Of a DNA stretch of 64,000 bases, positions 21,431 to 32,061 are shown piece by piece. Location: the NCBI GenBank assembly GCA_014529385.2, contig CM043953.1, positions 112,408,549-112,472,548 of the forward strand. Reading direction: 5' to 3'. Numbering within the stretch: position 1 is the first letter of the stretch; the number at the start of each line of letters is the position of its first letter. The translations under genes were made by a program, and so were the position numbers. Source of the DNA: Adiantum capillus-veneris (lineage: Eukaryota; Streptophyta; Polypodiopsida; Polypodiales; Pteridaceae). The notes below the pieces were generated by a model. The model saw only the letters and a program-made list of their open reading frames with translations. It was not told the DNA's origin and ran no database searches.

Positions 21431-22964
21431 TCATCATCGACTCCAGTAGGGGCTTCACCATTGGGTATGCGAGACAAATGATCCGCCATGACATGTCTTT
21501 TACCAGGTCTCACCACAATGGTAAAATCAAACTCAAGGAGAATTAGCAACCATCGTGTAATTCAACAAGGTTTATTTATGAGATAAAACAAGGCTTGATG
21601 ATCAACATAGAAAACAAACGTGTTGGCCAGAAGGTAGTAGCGAAATTTCTTCACTGCATAAATCATACCTAAACCTTCTCGCTCTGTAGTGGTGCAGTTT
21701 CTCTCGGCATCATTCAATGACGACTTGCAAAGCTGATAGGGTAGTCCAATTTATGTTCTCCTAGTTGAGCTAGAGCACACCCAATAGAAAATTTTGATGC
21801 ATCAATATGCACATGGAAAATTACATTCCAATCGGGCACTCGTAGAATAGGAGCGCTAGTCAAGGTCTTTTTCAATGACTCATAAGCATAGTCACACTCC
21901 GCAGTCCAGTGGAACTCAATAAGAAGCTTGTACAAAGGACGAGCTATCTCGGCAAAGTTTAAAATAAACTGTTAGTAATAACCAACATGGCCCATGAATC
22001 TTTGAACTCCCTTATAGTTTGTAGGTGGTGGCAATTCAGCAATGGCTTTAATTTTGCTCTCATCTGTGGAAATCCCATTTTTGGACACTATATGCCCTAA
22101 AATGACTCCATGTTTAGCTCAAAATTGGCATTTGAAAGGATTTAAGGAGATGTGATACAATCTGCACTTCTCAAACACTTTTTGTAAGCATGATAGATGT
22201 TCTTTCCAAGAGGAATAAACACAAAGGTCATCTAAGAAAGCTTCACAAAACTCCCTCAAATATTCTCTAAAAGCAGTGTTTATTAATCTTTGAAAGGTAG
22301 TAGGGGCATTGGTTAAGCCAAAGGCCATAACACGGAATGAAAAAACTCCAAATTTGGTTATAAAGGCTGTTTTATCTTGGTCCTCTAGCGCAATTGTGAT
22401 TTGATTGTAGCTAGAGTACCCATCTAGAAAGCTATAAGCTTCCTTCCCTGCAACTCTTTCAAGCACATGTTTCGAATATGGCAAGGGGTAATGGTCCCTC
22501 ATAGTGGCGGCATTGACCTTCTTGAGATCTACGCACACTCTGAGTTTCCCATTCTTTTTTAGCACAATCACTATTGGAGACACCCATTCTGAGTGTTCAA
22601 TAGGGTATATGAATCCGCATTCCACAAGCTTTTCAATCTCTTCTTGAACGATCTTTGCATATTTAGGATTCATTGGGTAGGGTCGTTGCTGAACTCGTTT
22701 AGCCATGCTATTCATGGGGATTGTGTGCTGCACCATGGAAGGCGAAACACCTTTCATATCATGATATGTCCAAGCAAATATATCCCTGAATTCCTTGAGA
22801 AGTTCTTTAAGTACACACTCCTCAATCGCTGTCAGATCTTGGGAAATGACGACAGGTTTAGACTCTTCTTCTGGGTCTGCTAACTCTATTTCCTTAACTA
22901 TCGCTGGACCATCATAGACTCCATTGCTCCCATCGATAGGTTTTCTTTGGGCCTTTGTATACAC
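21431..22964 (-). pseudogene. Element B reverse transcriptase and RNase H
   Basis: RT is well preserved from 22964 to 22119: W-V-S-P-I-V-I-V, V-C-V-D-L-K-K-V-N, A-Y-S-F-L-D-G-Y, A-F-G-L-T-N-A-P-T-T-F-Q and the catalytic box F-L-D-D-L-C. Stops follow in the thumb region. RNase H (about 21935-21440) keeps H-I-D-A-S, E-R-E-G-L-G, Y-V-D-H-Q-A-L and M-A-D-H-L-S-R. It makes the cDNA copy in the particle. Of the window's elements this is the least damaged RT. Confidence 0.9.
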
Positions 22965-23055
22965 AACCTTACGTTCCTCTGTGGTATAGGATTTGAAATG
23001 TTCAGGTGGTGCAGGGTGTAAGTCTGTGGGGTCCTGTTGTTCTGTGGACTATGAT

Positions 23056-24186
23056 TTAACTTCTGACTCCCTTTTTTTGTTGATCTAACTCTCCATTTTT
23101 TCGTCTCCTTACAATACGGCTCAACCTTGGCTTCTCTGTAGCCTCTAGTTGTGCGATGTCAATGGGTTGTGGACTACACCACATAACTCTTTGAAGGTAT
23201 TCACCCCAGTTATCTACCAACTTTCGATGAGCATCACATGTCCCTATATAATTAAGCCATTCTGCGGTAGATTTCTTTTCATTTATTCTAGCACGCACAT
23301 TTGCTCGATATCGTTGCCTCTTATATCTCTTACTCTTCTTGTTTAATTCTCGATTACGGTCGATTTCTAGTGAAGACTCACTAGATGAATGGTTCGTCCC
23401 CACATTTTCACTAAGATTTAACTCAGATTCTTCGTCCTCAGAGTCAATTTCAACTGATGATTCTGAACCCAAATCGTGTGGGCTATAGTCTTGTGAGGCG
23501 CTACTGGTTTCAATGCCAGTCAAACTTTCATCTTGTAGATCATCAGAAGCTATATGCATTTCTTCTAGCATGTTTAAGGGTACAAGTGGTGGTATTTCAT
23601 CCCCCTCAGGTGTTACCCAGGTCGTCCCCCTATTTCCCCAAGTGTCTATGGTTGTTGCTAGGTGGACCCAATCCACATCCTCCGACTCAATCATCCCAGG
23701 TAGTACATCCATATAAGGAGAATCTTCCCCAACATTAGTGTCCGCTTTACATGTGTAACAATACTGCAATGGGGCCGAGTGAACTGTGGTTTCAGATCTA
23801 TGATCAATTATAAACCTGTTTCCTAGAGGATGTGCTCGACCTGTCACAAGATCCACTCGAATGACAGAATCTTGGAACTGCAAGTAGACATGGTTTTTAG
23901 ACCAGTCATGCACCATTTTTACTTCCTTCATGAAAGGACGTCCTAAGATCATCTCCGATGCCATAGTGTGTTTGGAGAAATCCATAACAATAAAAGTAAT
24001 CCTTATTTTATGTCCAAAGACCTTGATCTTGAGATCTTCTAGCATCCCAATAGGTTTAACAATAGACCGATTGGCCATCTTCACTACTATGGTTGTGGTC
24101 GCAAGGTGAGGTCATCCCATAGTTTCCCAACAATTTCTAGTCACAATGCTAACCCCAGCGCCACCATCAAGGATTCCCTTCATAGT
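23056..24186 (-). pseudogene. Element B first protease and linker
   Basis: The active site reads I-L-D-G-G-A-G-V-S-I-V (24157-24168 for D-G-G-A), interrupted after about 10 codons by a TGA. After a frame change, 24084-23056 holds M-I-L-G-R-P-F-M, followed by a long acidic/serine-rich and then basic linker leading to RT. The Gly in D-G-G-A is also seen in element J. The domain lies in the usual place between gag and RT, unlike the second copy downstream. Confidence 0.8.
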
Positions 24187-24761
24187 TATCCCTTAGTAGT
24201 GATTGGTATGGTCGCATTGGATTCATCACCCTCAAAGTATTGTCCCAACTTGTTAACAGGTATTTCTATAACAAGGTTCTCATCTAGGTTGGGTTGTGGA
24301 TCTAAGTGTTCCTCCTCTATTGGCATCTCCCCAGCTCCATCCATCTGTGAAAATTGTGGTAGCCCAAACTTCAGTTCTCCATTGAGGAAGGCTCGAAGAG
24401 ATGAGACTAGCTCGGGGTCTTTATATAGTTTGTACATGATGGTGGTTCTAACTTCTGAAGACATGAAATCCATCAATTTGGCAATGTTTAACGACACCTT
24501 TTGGCCTTGAGTCCCTTGACGTGGGACAGATGGGATCTCCATTTCTTCGATAGGATCAGGTAGTCCCTCTGTAAACATTCTTTCCATTAAGAAGTGAGTA
24601 CGCCCACTTTCCCATGACTTTAAGTCACTTTCTTCTTGGATGACACTAGGTATGTCTAAGGGTCTATGGACTTGGTGAGGTTGTTGCGTAGGGAACACGG
24701 TGTCTGTAATATGGATCTTCCTAGGTGTTAGTTTTAGATCCCTTTGGGTATCTTCTACCAA
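24187..24761 (-). pseudogene. Element B gag-protease linker region
   Basis: About 190 codons, Pro/Glu/Leu-rich, leading straight into the first protease. No domain recognised. Frame differs from the knuckle region upstream, so a frameshift lies near 24800-25100. Confidence 0.5.
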
Positions 24762-25101
24762 AATCCTTCATTGCTTGACTCACTCAATCTCCTTTGTAGG
24801 GTTTGGGTAAGTTCCTATCTTCTTTTTAGATCCTGGCCATTGTGGCTCATGAAGATCTTCCTTGTTGGTTTCTATGTTAGTGGTCGTTTTGGTCTCCATG
24901 GTTTCACATGAATCAGAATCTTCTTCACTGTTGTTCATATATATAGGGGTCATCACTAGTCCCTATGTTGGTCTTCGAACTGGGATCTGACTTCGCTGCT
25001 TTTTGCGATCTCTTTCTTCGTGTTTTCTTCTTTTTCTGAGATTGGGCAATTGATGCCATGTCTCTTTCCTCAAGAATATAATTTTGTTTTTGGAGCATCG
25101 A

Positions 25102-26106
25102 TCATGTGAGTATGTTTACTGGGACCACGAGTGTACTTGGTGATAGCTCCTCGATAACTTCAATCAAGTTTAATGGCATGATCTTCGGTGCATTTGGATT
25201 ATTTGGACATTGGGCAATCAAATGATCTATGCAACATCGATTACACATGAGTATCGGCATTGTAGACGTGCTCGCTTCATTGGTTTGCATTAGTGTGGAG
25301 TTCTTTTGTATAGGACACTCGGATACACGATGTGGACCTCCACACTCATAGCATTGAAGAGGTGGTCTCTTAGCATTGTAGTTAATATTTTGGCCTCTTG
25401 CCGCAAGAGCAGCTACTTGATATACAGGTTTGACTTGTCCACAATAGTCCTCCATGTAGTATTGTGGACTTCTTCAAGCACATCCATTCCACATGCGATA
25501 TTAGGATCTATAACTTCCTCATAGCCTTCCAAACAAGAAATAGATGACTCACAACCCACTTGATTCACAGAAGTGATTCTCGGATGTAGTGGTTGCGGTC
25601 GGTCCTAGCACTGGAGGTGGTAAGGGTGTTGTTTGAACAACATTTTGGGCCCTAGGGACCATATGTTGTGATGTTTGTTCAAGAGGTGGGACCGGCATCA
25701 ATGCAGGCACTCGAGGTGTGTCTGTCCATGCTAAGGTTGGTCTATTGGCCATCGCACGCTTAAATACTATGCAATCCTTAGCTTGATGACCATACCTCTC
25801 ACATGCATTGCAGTTCCCATTGAATTTTACTCTAAAAGTGGGGCATTCATTGGTACTATGCGGTCCATAGCATACTGAGCACCATTGTTGATCCCATCTT
25901 GGATACATATGATTGTTTTGCGGAGCACGATTGTCTCTAAGACTCTCTTGAATATCCTTGGTGAGATCTGCTAAAGTCATCTCAAATATCTTTGGCTCCT
26001 TAGCAATAGGCTTTAGGGTCATTGGCTGATGCCCCGATGCTTGTGAGCTAATAGATTTAGACTCAACAGACACTCTTTCTCCTTGAATCATTAAATTATC
26101 CTCCAA
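25102..26106 (-). pseudogene. Element B gag nucleocapsid with four zinc knuckles
   Basis: Two pairs of CCHC knuckles in one frame. In the upstream segment (from Met 26106): Cys76, Cys79, His83, Cys88 and Cys99, Cys102, His107, Cys112. In the downstream segment (from Met 25455): Cys35, Cys38, His42, Cys47 and a similar set starting at Cys72. Three of the four have C-x2-C-x3-H-x4-C spacing; only the second is the standard x4 form. Knuckles bind the genomic RNA. In-frame stops separate the segments. Four knuckles is more than the one or two usual for Ty3/gypsy. Confidence 0.78.
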
Positions 26107-26130
26107 TTGGATCGCATTGGTGGTGATTTC

Positions 26131-27058
26131 TTACCAAGTGGTCAAAGTCTCCGTGTGTAGCTCATATTCCCAATTTTCATTGAGAAATACCCCATCCAAA
26201 CATGGTGTACTAGAGGGTTTCCGTGAGGTGGATGCAATGTTGCTTCCCGTGTTTTGACTTTTAGTCACCGCTACCTTAGAGGCGACTTTGGAAGGTGGTA
26301 TCTCGGTAGGGCTCTCATTAAATGAGGTAGGTAGAATGTCCACGTAGACACTCTGAGGGAGTATGGAGTCTACAGGAGATGTGAATGGTGATTCTACTTC
26401 CCCACCCCCTTCGTTTACTTCACTAGCCGCAAGTTCAGAGCGCGTAGCTCTACTAAAAGTTTCCATCAAACGGCTAAAAACACTAGTTCCAGGTTGTTGG
26501 GCCCAACTAGTGTTGAGATGTCGAGCTCTACATCTTGAGCTGGCATCCAGTACGGGTCTTGGCCGCTTACGGCATTTACTCACTGGCGCGTTAGGTGACC
26601 GACACGGAGGATCTCTGCCAGTGATTCTACAGCTGGACTACACTTATAGTGCCAGCCTAGTACACTTCTAGCGAGTTCACACTTAGTGACCGCATGTACA
26701 TATGTGCTACTTTTCAGTTTTAGCACTTATTCATTTTGTACTCTCTTTTCTTTACGAAGAAGAAGAAGCTTTCCATATCTGTGTGCTTTGTTCTTGTCTT
26801 GTGTAGCTCTCTTGCATCCTCTTTCTTTACACTAGGTACGGTTTCATTTGTTCCCCTGGGGCTTTGTGTAAGATGATCTTCCGTAATATCGTAGTCAGAG
26901 GAAGAGTCGCGAGCCGCTATTTTTGGGTCTTGGGTTGCACTACCTTGGATCCCCGCCGAGGGCCTAGACGCTAGCATGGAAGGATGGTTAGTATCCCCGT
27001 AAATCGAAGCACTAGCTAGTTGTTCGGACTCTAGCACATGACCAGAGCGTAGATACAT
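26131..27058 (-). pseudogene. Element B gag N-terminal region
   Basis: Begins M-Y-L-R-S-G-H-V at 27058, matching the M-x-LRSG start of element A gag. After a stop and frame change, 26583-26131 continues as Ser/Pro-rich sequence in frame with the knuckle region, with only one TAA (26131-26133) between. The W-F-rich capsid core seen in the gags of A, C and J is not visible; it is probably deleted between the N-terminal part and the sequence after 26131. Confidence 0.6.
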
Positions 27059-27776
27059 GTGCTTTGGGCGTCCTACAAGTGTCGGAAAGTACCCTCAAAG
27101 GTTACTTGCTTTGTTTTGTGGGTGTTTTGCACCCCGTTTTCTACTTGATTTTTTCTTGTTTTTGATGTTTTTTAAGGTTCAAAAAACGGATTGGGACCTG
27201 TGATAGCTCGAAACGAGCGTATCGCTTAGGAGATCTAGGCGCACTTTACAAAATACTGTTTGACTATTGGAAGCTCCCAAAGTCCCTCAAACAATAAATT
27301 TCTCTTAGTTTCTACTTGGGCACATGGCTTAAGATAGAAAGTTGAAGGGTGACTTGTGGAGGGAAAGGTGAAGGCTTTGCCCCACATGCTTTCTCCTTTC
27401 ACTTGAGCACTAGCCTATATATAGTGAATAGCATTTACCTTATCATAAGACCAAGCCCAAGCTCAAGCTCATCAACCGATCCCGATCTACCTTTTTGGAC
27501 AAACTTAAAATGTTCCCCCCGCCAATAAATCAAATTTTTTTTTTAGCCATTGCATTTTTTACGTTTTCTATCATTTTTGTTTTTTATTTTTTGTTTTTCT
27601 GTGCAAAAAACAAAACATTCTTTGTTTTTTTGCAGAAACCGAAATGGACCAGCTGTGCCGAGAACGAAATGAACTAGCTGTGTAGCTAACCCACGACACA
27701 GCATAACCTTCCTACTTAAGCTTGGTGTCTCCACAGGGAAGCACAGAGTGCTTCCCAGAGCTTGGTGCAGGGCAAC
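27059..27776 (-). other. Element B leader
   Basis: About 0.7 kb between primer site and first gag ATG, AT-rich near 27530-27630. No gene seen. Confidence 0.6.
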
Positions 27777-27794
27777 TCCCCGACAGCGGCGCCA
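27777..27794 (-). promoter_or_regulatory. Element B primer-binding site, tRNA-Asp type
   Basis: On the minus strand TGGCGCCGCTGTCGGGGA, two mismatches from the tRNA-Asp complement, four bases inside the 5' LTR. Confidence 0.82.
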
Positions 27795-27798
27795 AAAA

Positions 27799-28369
27799 TG
27801 TGCGCGTCTGTCGCACGTGTCAGAGCTAGGGACTTTTCGAGCACCGTGTGCGAGCCACGAAGGCTGCAAGCACACAACTAGCATGCCTAGCAAGCTCACA
27901 GAGAGCAGGGGTGTGTCACTCACCTCCCTGCGCTTGTTGCTGTGAAGGATTCCTCTCCGCGAAGAAGAGGGAGCCGCCGCCGTACTGCGCTCAAACCGCC
28001 TCACCGCCGCAGGTGCCGTTGCATGCTCGATCACCCACACACTCTCTCCCTCTCTCCCTCAAGCACACACGCACACACACACACACATCTGTGAGCACAC
28101 AATGGAGATGGGGATGGAGATAGGGCAAGAGCACTCCTTCTATTGCACACTGAGAGAATAGGTCAATTTTAGGTTTAGGTGACTTTTATATGAGCTCGCC
28201 CCATTCACATTTGGGCGCCCATGCTTAGCCAACTAACCCTTGCATGTTCCAGTTAGAGTGCGCCTCTCATCGGCGATCACTCTACCCTTTTCCTATTAGG
28301 GTCCGTCGTAGGCAATAATACAACGTCCGTCGTAGGCGATAGGGTGTCCGTGAGCCACGAGAGTTAACA
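27799..28369 (-). repeat. Element B 5' LTR
   Basis: On the minus strand TGTTAAC...GCGCACA, followed by four T and the primer site. Also carries CA-rich microsatellite sequence near 28030-28090. Confidence 0.9.
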
Positions 28370-28374
28370 AACAA
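28370..28374. repeat. Target-site duplication of element B, right copy (AACAA)
   Basis: Identical to 16226-16230; together they show an intact insertion event. Confidence 0.9.
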
Positions 28375-30308
28375 GAAGAATCAAAGCAAGAAGAGACCAA
28401 AGAGCAAGAGAAAAGAGAAGAAGCTAAGCCCAAAGATGAGCAGCCAGAGCCAGAGGAAAGAAGGTTTAACACATTTCTTGATCTACTAGCTGCGGGTTAC
28501 CCGAGAGAAGAGGCAGCAATAGTAGCATTTGACTTGGCAAGCACAAGGCCCAAAGAACAGCTGTAGAGCCTACGGTTAGTGGAACTGAAAGAGATGGCCA
28601 CTGCTACAGTGAACCTATAGCCATCCACCAATGACTGGGACGTGGTGATGCACAAGCTAACTGGGCTCAGGGAAAAATCATTGGCCACAGAAAGTGAGAT
28701 CGACAATCTTAAAGCCAATGAAGTTCTGATCAAATCTGAAGTACACACACTACAAAGATAGAGCCAAGAGCAAATAGAGAAACAAGCAGAGCTGCAAGCA
28801 AGTCTAGACACGACATTGCAAAGATGCAAGGAGAAAATCAGGAAGCAGCTCAAAGACTGCAAAGAGCTGAAGAAGAATACAAAAAACTCAGCAAGGCATT
28901 GACAGATGCAGAGAGGGAAAGGGACAACCTAACCCTACAACTTGCTGAAGAATCCAAGGAAGTGGAAACACTGAGAAATGCCAAGGAGAAGCAGAGCTAG
29001 AGAATGAGGCGAGCTAGGATGAGGTAATAGAGCTTAAAGACCAGATGAAATTCAAAGATCAAACCATCCAACGGCTATGGGCATCTCCTGCCAGAGTCAG
29101 AGCTACTAGCTCGACTCACACTACTTCTGATATGGATTTATATGAAGAGCAATTGAAGGAGCTCCAAAAGGAGTTAACCCTGGAGAAAATACAGCCATGA
29201 AGAATGAGCTAGAAGCCATCAAGAGAAAGCTCCAGGAGGCGGAAAAGATAAACACATATCTAAACGAACTCCTTGTGAATATCGAAGAACAAGATGAAGC
29301 AGAAAAGAAGACATTTTAGAAGCAAATAGAAGAGCTGAGAGGCCAGCAGCAAACAGAAGAGCAGTTTAGCACCAGGCCAACAGCCATGGAGGGAATAGAC
29401 ATAGAGAATGTGGCAGATCTAGTGGACACCACCATGCAAGAGGAAATCCTTGTAGGACCCTCACAAGAGCCACAAGATCTGACACAAGAAGAAGAAGAGA
29501 AGCTGCAAAAGGAAATAGAAGCAGCACTCAAAGACACAGCTAGAGAAGCTTTGGAATGGGAGCAGAGGGTCTTAAAATTAATGACTATTTAGAAGATAGA
29601 TGCCAGCAACCTTCAGCGTGAATGGCTACAGCCCTCTCTCCCATATCATAGAGACGCCAACAATGCCAATGTACAAAGCAGACATCTCCAAGCCTGAAGG
29701 GGTAAAGTTGATAGTCGACTCTCAACCCAGGTGGAGAAAGGCATGGCTGACAAAGTATCCACAGTATCTAATCCATCTGTTAGAGGCACCTAAAGTCATC
29801 AGAGATAACCTAAGTTTCTGCCCTCTACCAAGGATGTGGACGTGGAAGGCCCATGAGCTATTGCAAAGAAGACAACCTACTTGGCTAAATTACCCGAAGC
29901 TGCCAAGCTCAAAGGCAGGCGAGAGAATAAGTGAGAAATACATGGTGAAAACCCTAACGGGCGCCATCAAATTGTTCACTAGCTCGCCTGACCTATCTTG
30001 CATTATGATGAGAAACATTTGCAAAACACTTTTGGCAGTCTTCGAGACATTCAAACCAGGCGAGCATAAGATCTGTCTGGTCAGCCTTCCCACGAGGTGA
30101 TACATGCATTGTATCAAAGGATTATGTTTTATCCATCCTATCACCTCCAGGCCTTTGAAGAAGCCTTCTACACCGGCTTCTTCACAATCAACATTGACAT
30201 ATTCAGCCCGACGCTATTAGCTCAGCATGCAAGATATGAGTCACTGCTCAAGATGAGAGAAAGCCTATGATGAAGAAGCAGCTCAACAGCCATGTTGGGG
30301 ACGACATG
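28375..30308 (+). pseudogene. Element A 3' ORF, second part (coiled coil)
   Basis: Continues the frame left at 16230. The first 60 codons are mainly E, K and Q. A small non-coiled motif follows (F-L-D-L-L-A-A-G-Y-P-R-E-E-A), then long heptad-like stretches rich in E, K, L and Q to about 29590. Several in-frame stops (for example TAG near 28564) and frameshifts are present. From 29600 to 30100 the frame changes to a Trp-containing, less charged region. The product would be a long structural or adaptor protein. A similar coiled-coil ORF remnant lies in D. Confidence 0.65.
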
Positions 30309-30312
30309 AACA

Positions 30313-30325
30313 AGGAGAGGGGGAG
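30313..30325 (+). promoter_or_regulatory. Element A polypurine tract
   Basis: AGGAGAGGGGGAG lies immediately before TGTTAGAAGC, the start of the 3' LTR, as expected for plus-strand priming. Confidence 0.85.
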
Positions 30326-30442
30326 TGTTAGAAGCTGGACACATCTTACAGAAAATGACTGCTCGATGGATTATTATTTTTTGTAATTATTCATTTATTG
30401 AGAAAACCCGACATTTCACCTTTGTAAATATTGGGACTTACA
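30326..30442 (+). repeat. Element A 3' LTR, left fragment
   Basis: Matches positions 34-150 of the 5' LTR and stops at CTTACA, where element C begins. The LTR segment equivalent to 151-387 is absent from this copy. Confidence 0.87.
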
Positions 30443-31948
30443 CGTCAAACGGGGCTTCGGTGTGAAAGATATGCCAGTCCGAAGTTAGAAGGCTTTGTAG
30501 ATACCCAACGGACAAGCCGGATATAGACACACAGCCAAAAGTGGGATCAATGGAAAGGCATGAATTGCTTGAGCTGGGAAGCATGCCGATCTTTTTGGAT
30601 TGTCAATCGGGGTCCGGATGTGCAAGTTATGGGCCGATGAACATTTATCGGGGGGCAGTTTTGACATTGTTTGACCGTCCCAGTGTACATGCCATGTGGA
30701 GGTCTCAAGTCCTCGCCAAGGTTCTAGAAGTGAGTTTGCGTTGTGTAGGGCCAGCCAAAAGTGATGACTCAACAATCGGATTTACATTGAACGAGATGCG
30801 ACTTGGCAAAGTGGGATGCAGTTTAGGAGGAGGTGTGTACAAATGGTTCGGCCTATTTTTTCCTCGCTTCGGTTTTTGGGACCTGGAGTAGTCAAAGTGT
30901 GGCCGAGATGTGGTGAAACTCTTGAGGTTTGATGGTAACAGAGTGAATCTACCCCGAGTTTTTAGCAAGCCCGTGCACATGCGAACATCAGGCGCATGGG
31001 AAGCTGGTGTTAAAATACCTTTCCTTGGCTATAAATTGAAAGGGTGAAAAGGAAGGCTATAAATTGAAAGGGTGAAAAGGAAGGGTAAGCTGGAGATTTT
31101 TGATAAGCTAAATGAGAGTTCCCAAAAAGCAAAGGGGAGTAGAGAAGGAAAGGCTTGGGTTGAGAAGACAGTGAAGCCGTCGCTACTGCTGGGAGGGTTT
31201 TTTTTAGAAGTTTTAGGAAAAGAAGAAAAAGAGAGAGGGAGCATTTTCGAAGAAAAAAGGTTTTCTTTTTGCTGGGGAAGAAGGAGGAGGAGAATTGAAA
31301 ATTGAGAAAAGAGAGAGAGACTTCGTGCGCTAGACATTGGCACATGTTGTCCGTGAAGGGGCTCGAAAGAGCGAGGGCCTTGCAGAAGAAGGAGCCAGTG
31401 AAGGCTGCCAAGAGAAAACGTTGCTGCCGATGGGAAGTAAAAGGTGAATTTTTCCGCCGAGGTTTGTACGGACGGATTCGGTTTGTCGAGGGAGGTGTGT
31501 GTCCCTCTGTATAAAGCGGTGATGGTTATGGTGGGGCCTAGAGCAGACCGTGCGGATCTTTTACATATTGTTTTTCATTGAAGGAAAGCTATCATTACTA
31601 GTTTTGGTGTCGTCTCTCTACCCTTCCCCCCTTTCTTCTTTGCTCGTCTCCAAGGTGTGTGGTGCCGGTGTGTGTGAGCGCGTGCATCCCCCGAGCCCCC
31701 TGTCTGTGTGAGAGAGAAAGAGAGAGAGGTGTCGATTTGTGGAAGAGCTGTAAGCGCAAAAAAACGGTGTGATTGTTGTTTGGTTATTGTGCAAATCGTG
31801 TGTGTTGGGCGAAGAGCAGGAGAGACCCTGCTAGTGTGCGTTGCTTATTTTGAAGGTGTTTTCGAGAGGACAGGGGTGCTTTGAATACCCTGAGCTATAT
31901 AGGGGCAGTTTTTTGTGTGTCGGGTCTGTTCCCCATTCCCCCTCTCTA
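30443..31948 (+). repeat. Element C 5' LTR (5'-truncated)
   Basis: Matches 34355-35853. It begins CGTCAAACGG, which corresponds to an internal position of the 3' LTR, and ends CCCCTCTCTA (CA mutated to TA). TATA-like TATAAAT occurs twice in a 28-bp duplication at 31027-31082. Confidence 0.85.
31027..31082 (+). repeat. 28-bp tandem duplication carrying a TATA box
   Basis: Two exact 28-bp units (31027-31054 and 31055-31082), each with TATAAAT. The 3' LTR has a single copy (near 34938), so the duplication arose after insertion. Confidence 0.88.
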
Positions 31949-31953
31949 TCTTC

Positions 31954-31971
31954 TGGTGCCCCCACGGAGGA
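31954..31971 (+). promoter_or_regulatory. Element C primer-binding site
   Basis: TGGTGCCCCCACGGAGGA lies five bases after the LTR. The same kind of site occurs in I, J and K. It is not tRNA-Asp or initiator-Met; I cannot name the tRNA. Confidence 0.65.
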
Positions 31972-32061
31972 GCACACTGATGCTCCTGTTTGAAGACAAA
32001 GCGATGATTTTGGTGATGCCAAAGGTGCCGCCTTTGAAGAGCAGGTGCTGCTAGAGAAGTA

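Larger units (their letters stand above)
16231..28369 (-). mobile_element. Element B: Ty3/gypsy retrotransposon nested in element A
   Basis: Two LTRs in the same orientation (16231-16828 and 27799-28369) bound a minus-strand gag-PR-RT-RNase H-integrase-PR2 order. AACAA at 16226-16230 and 28370-28374 is a perfect 5-bp target duplication. A's 3' ORF rejoins in frame without B. It shares primer type, knuckle spacing, second protease and W-P-K tail with element A, so the two belong to one lineage. Several stops and frameshifts make it inactive. Confidence 0.93.

Noticed and set aside
14900..30308. Element A 3' ORF as an envelope gene
   Set aside because: No signal peptide, transmembrane segment or fusion-like region; it is charged and coiled-coil.
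31010..31411. Minus-strand Ser/Phe-rich ORFs in C's LTRs (also 34931-35152)
   Set aside because: Antisense of purine-rich LTR sequence, present in both LTR copies and without domains.
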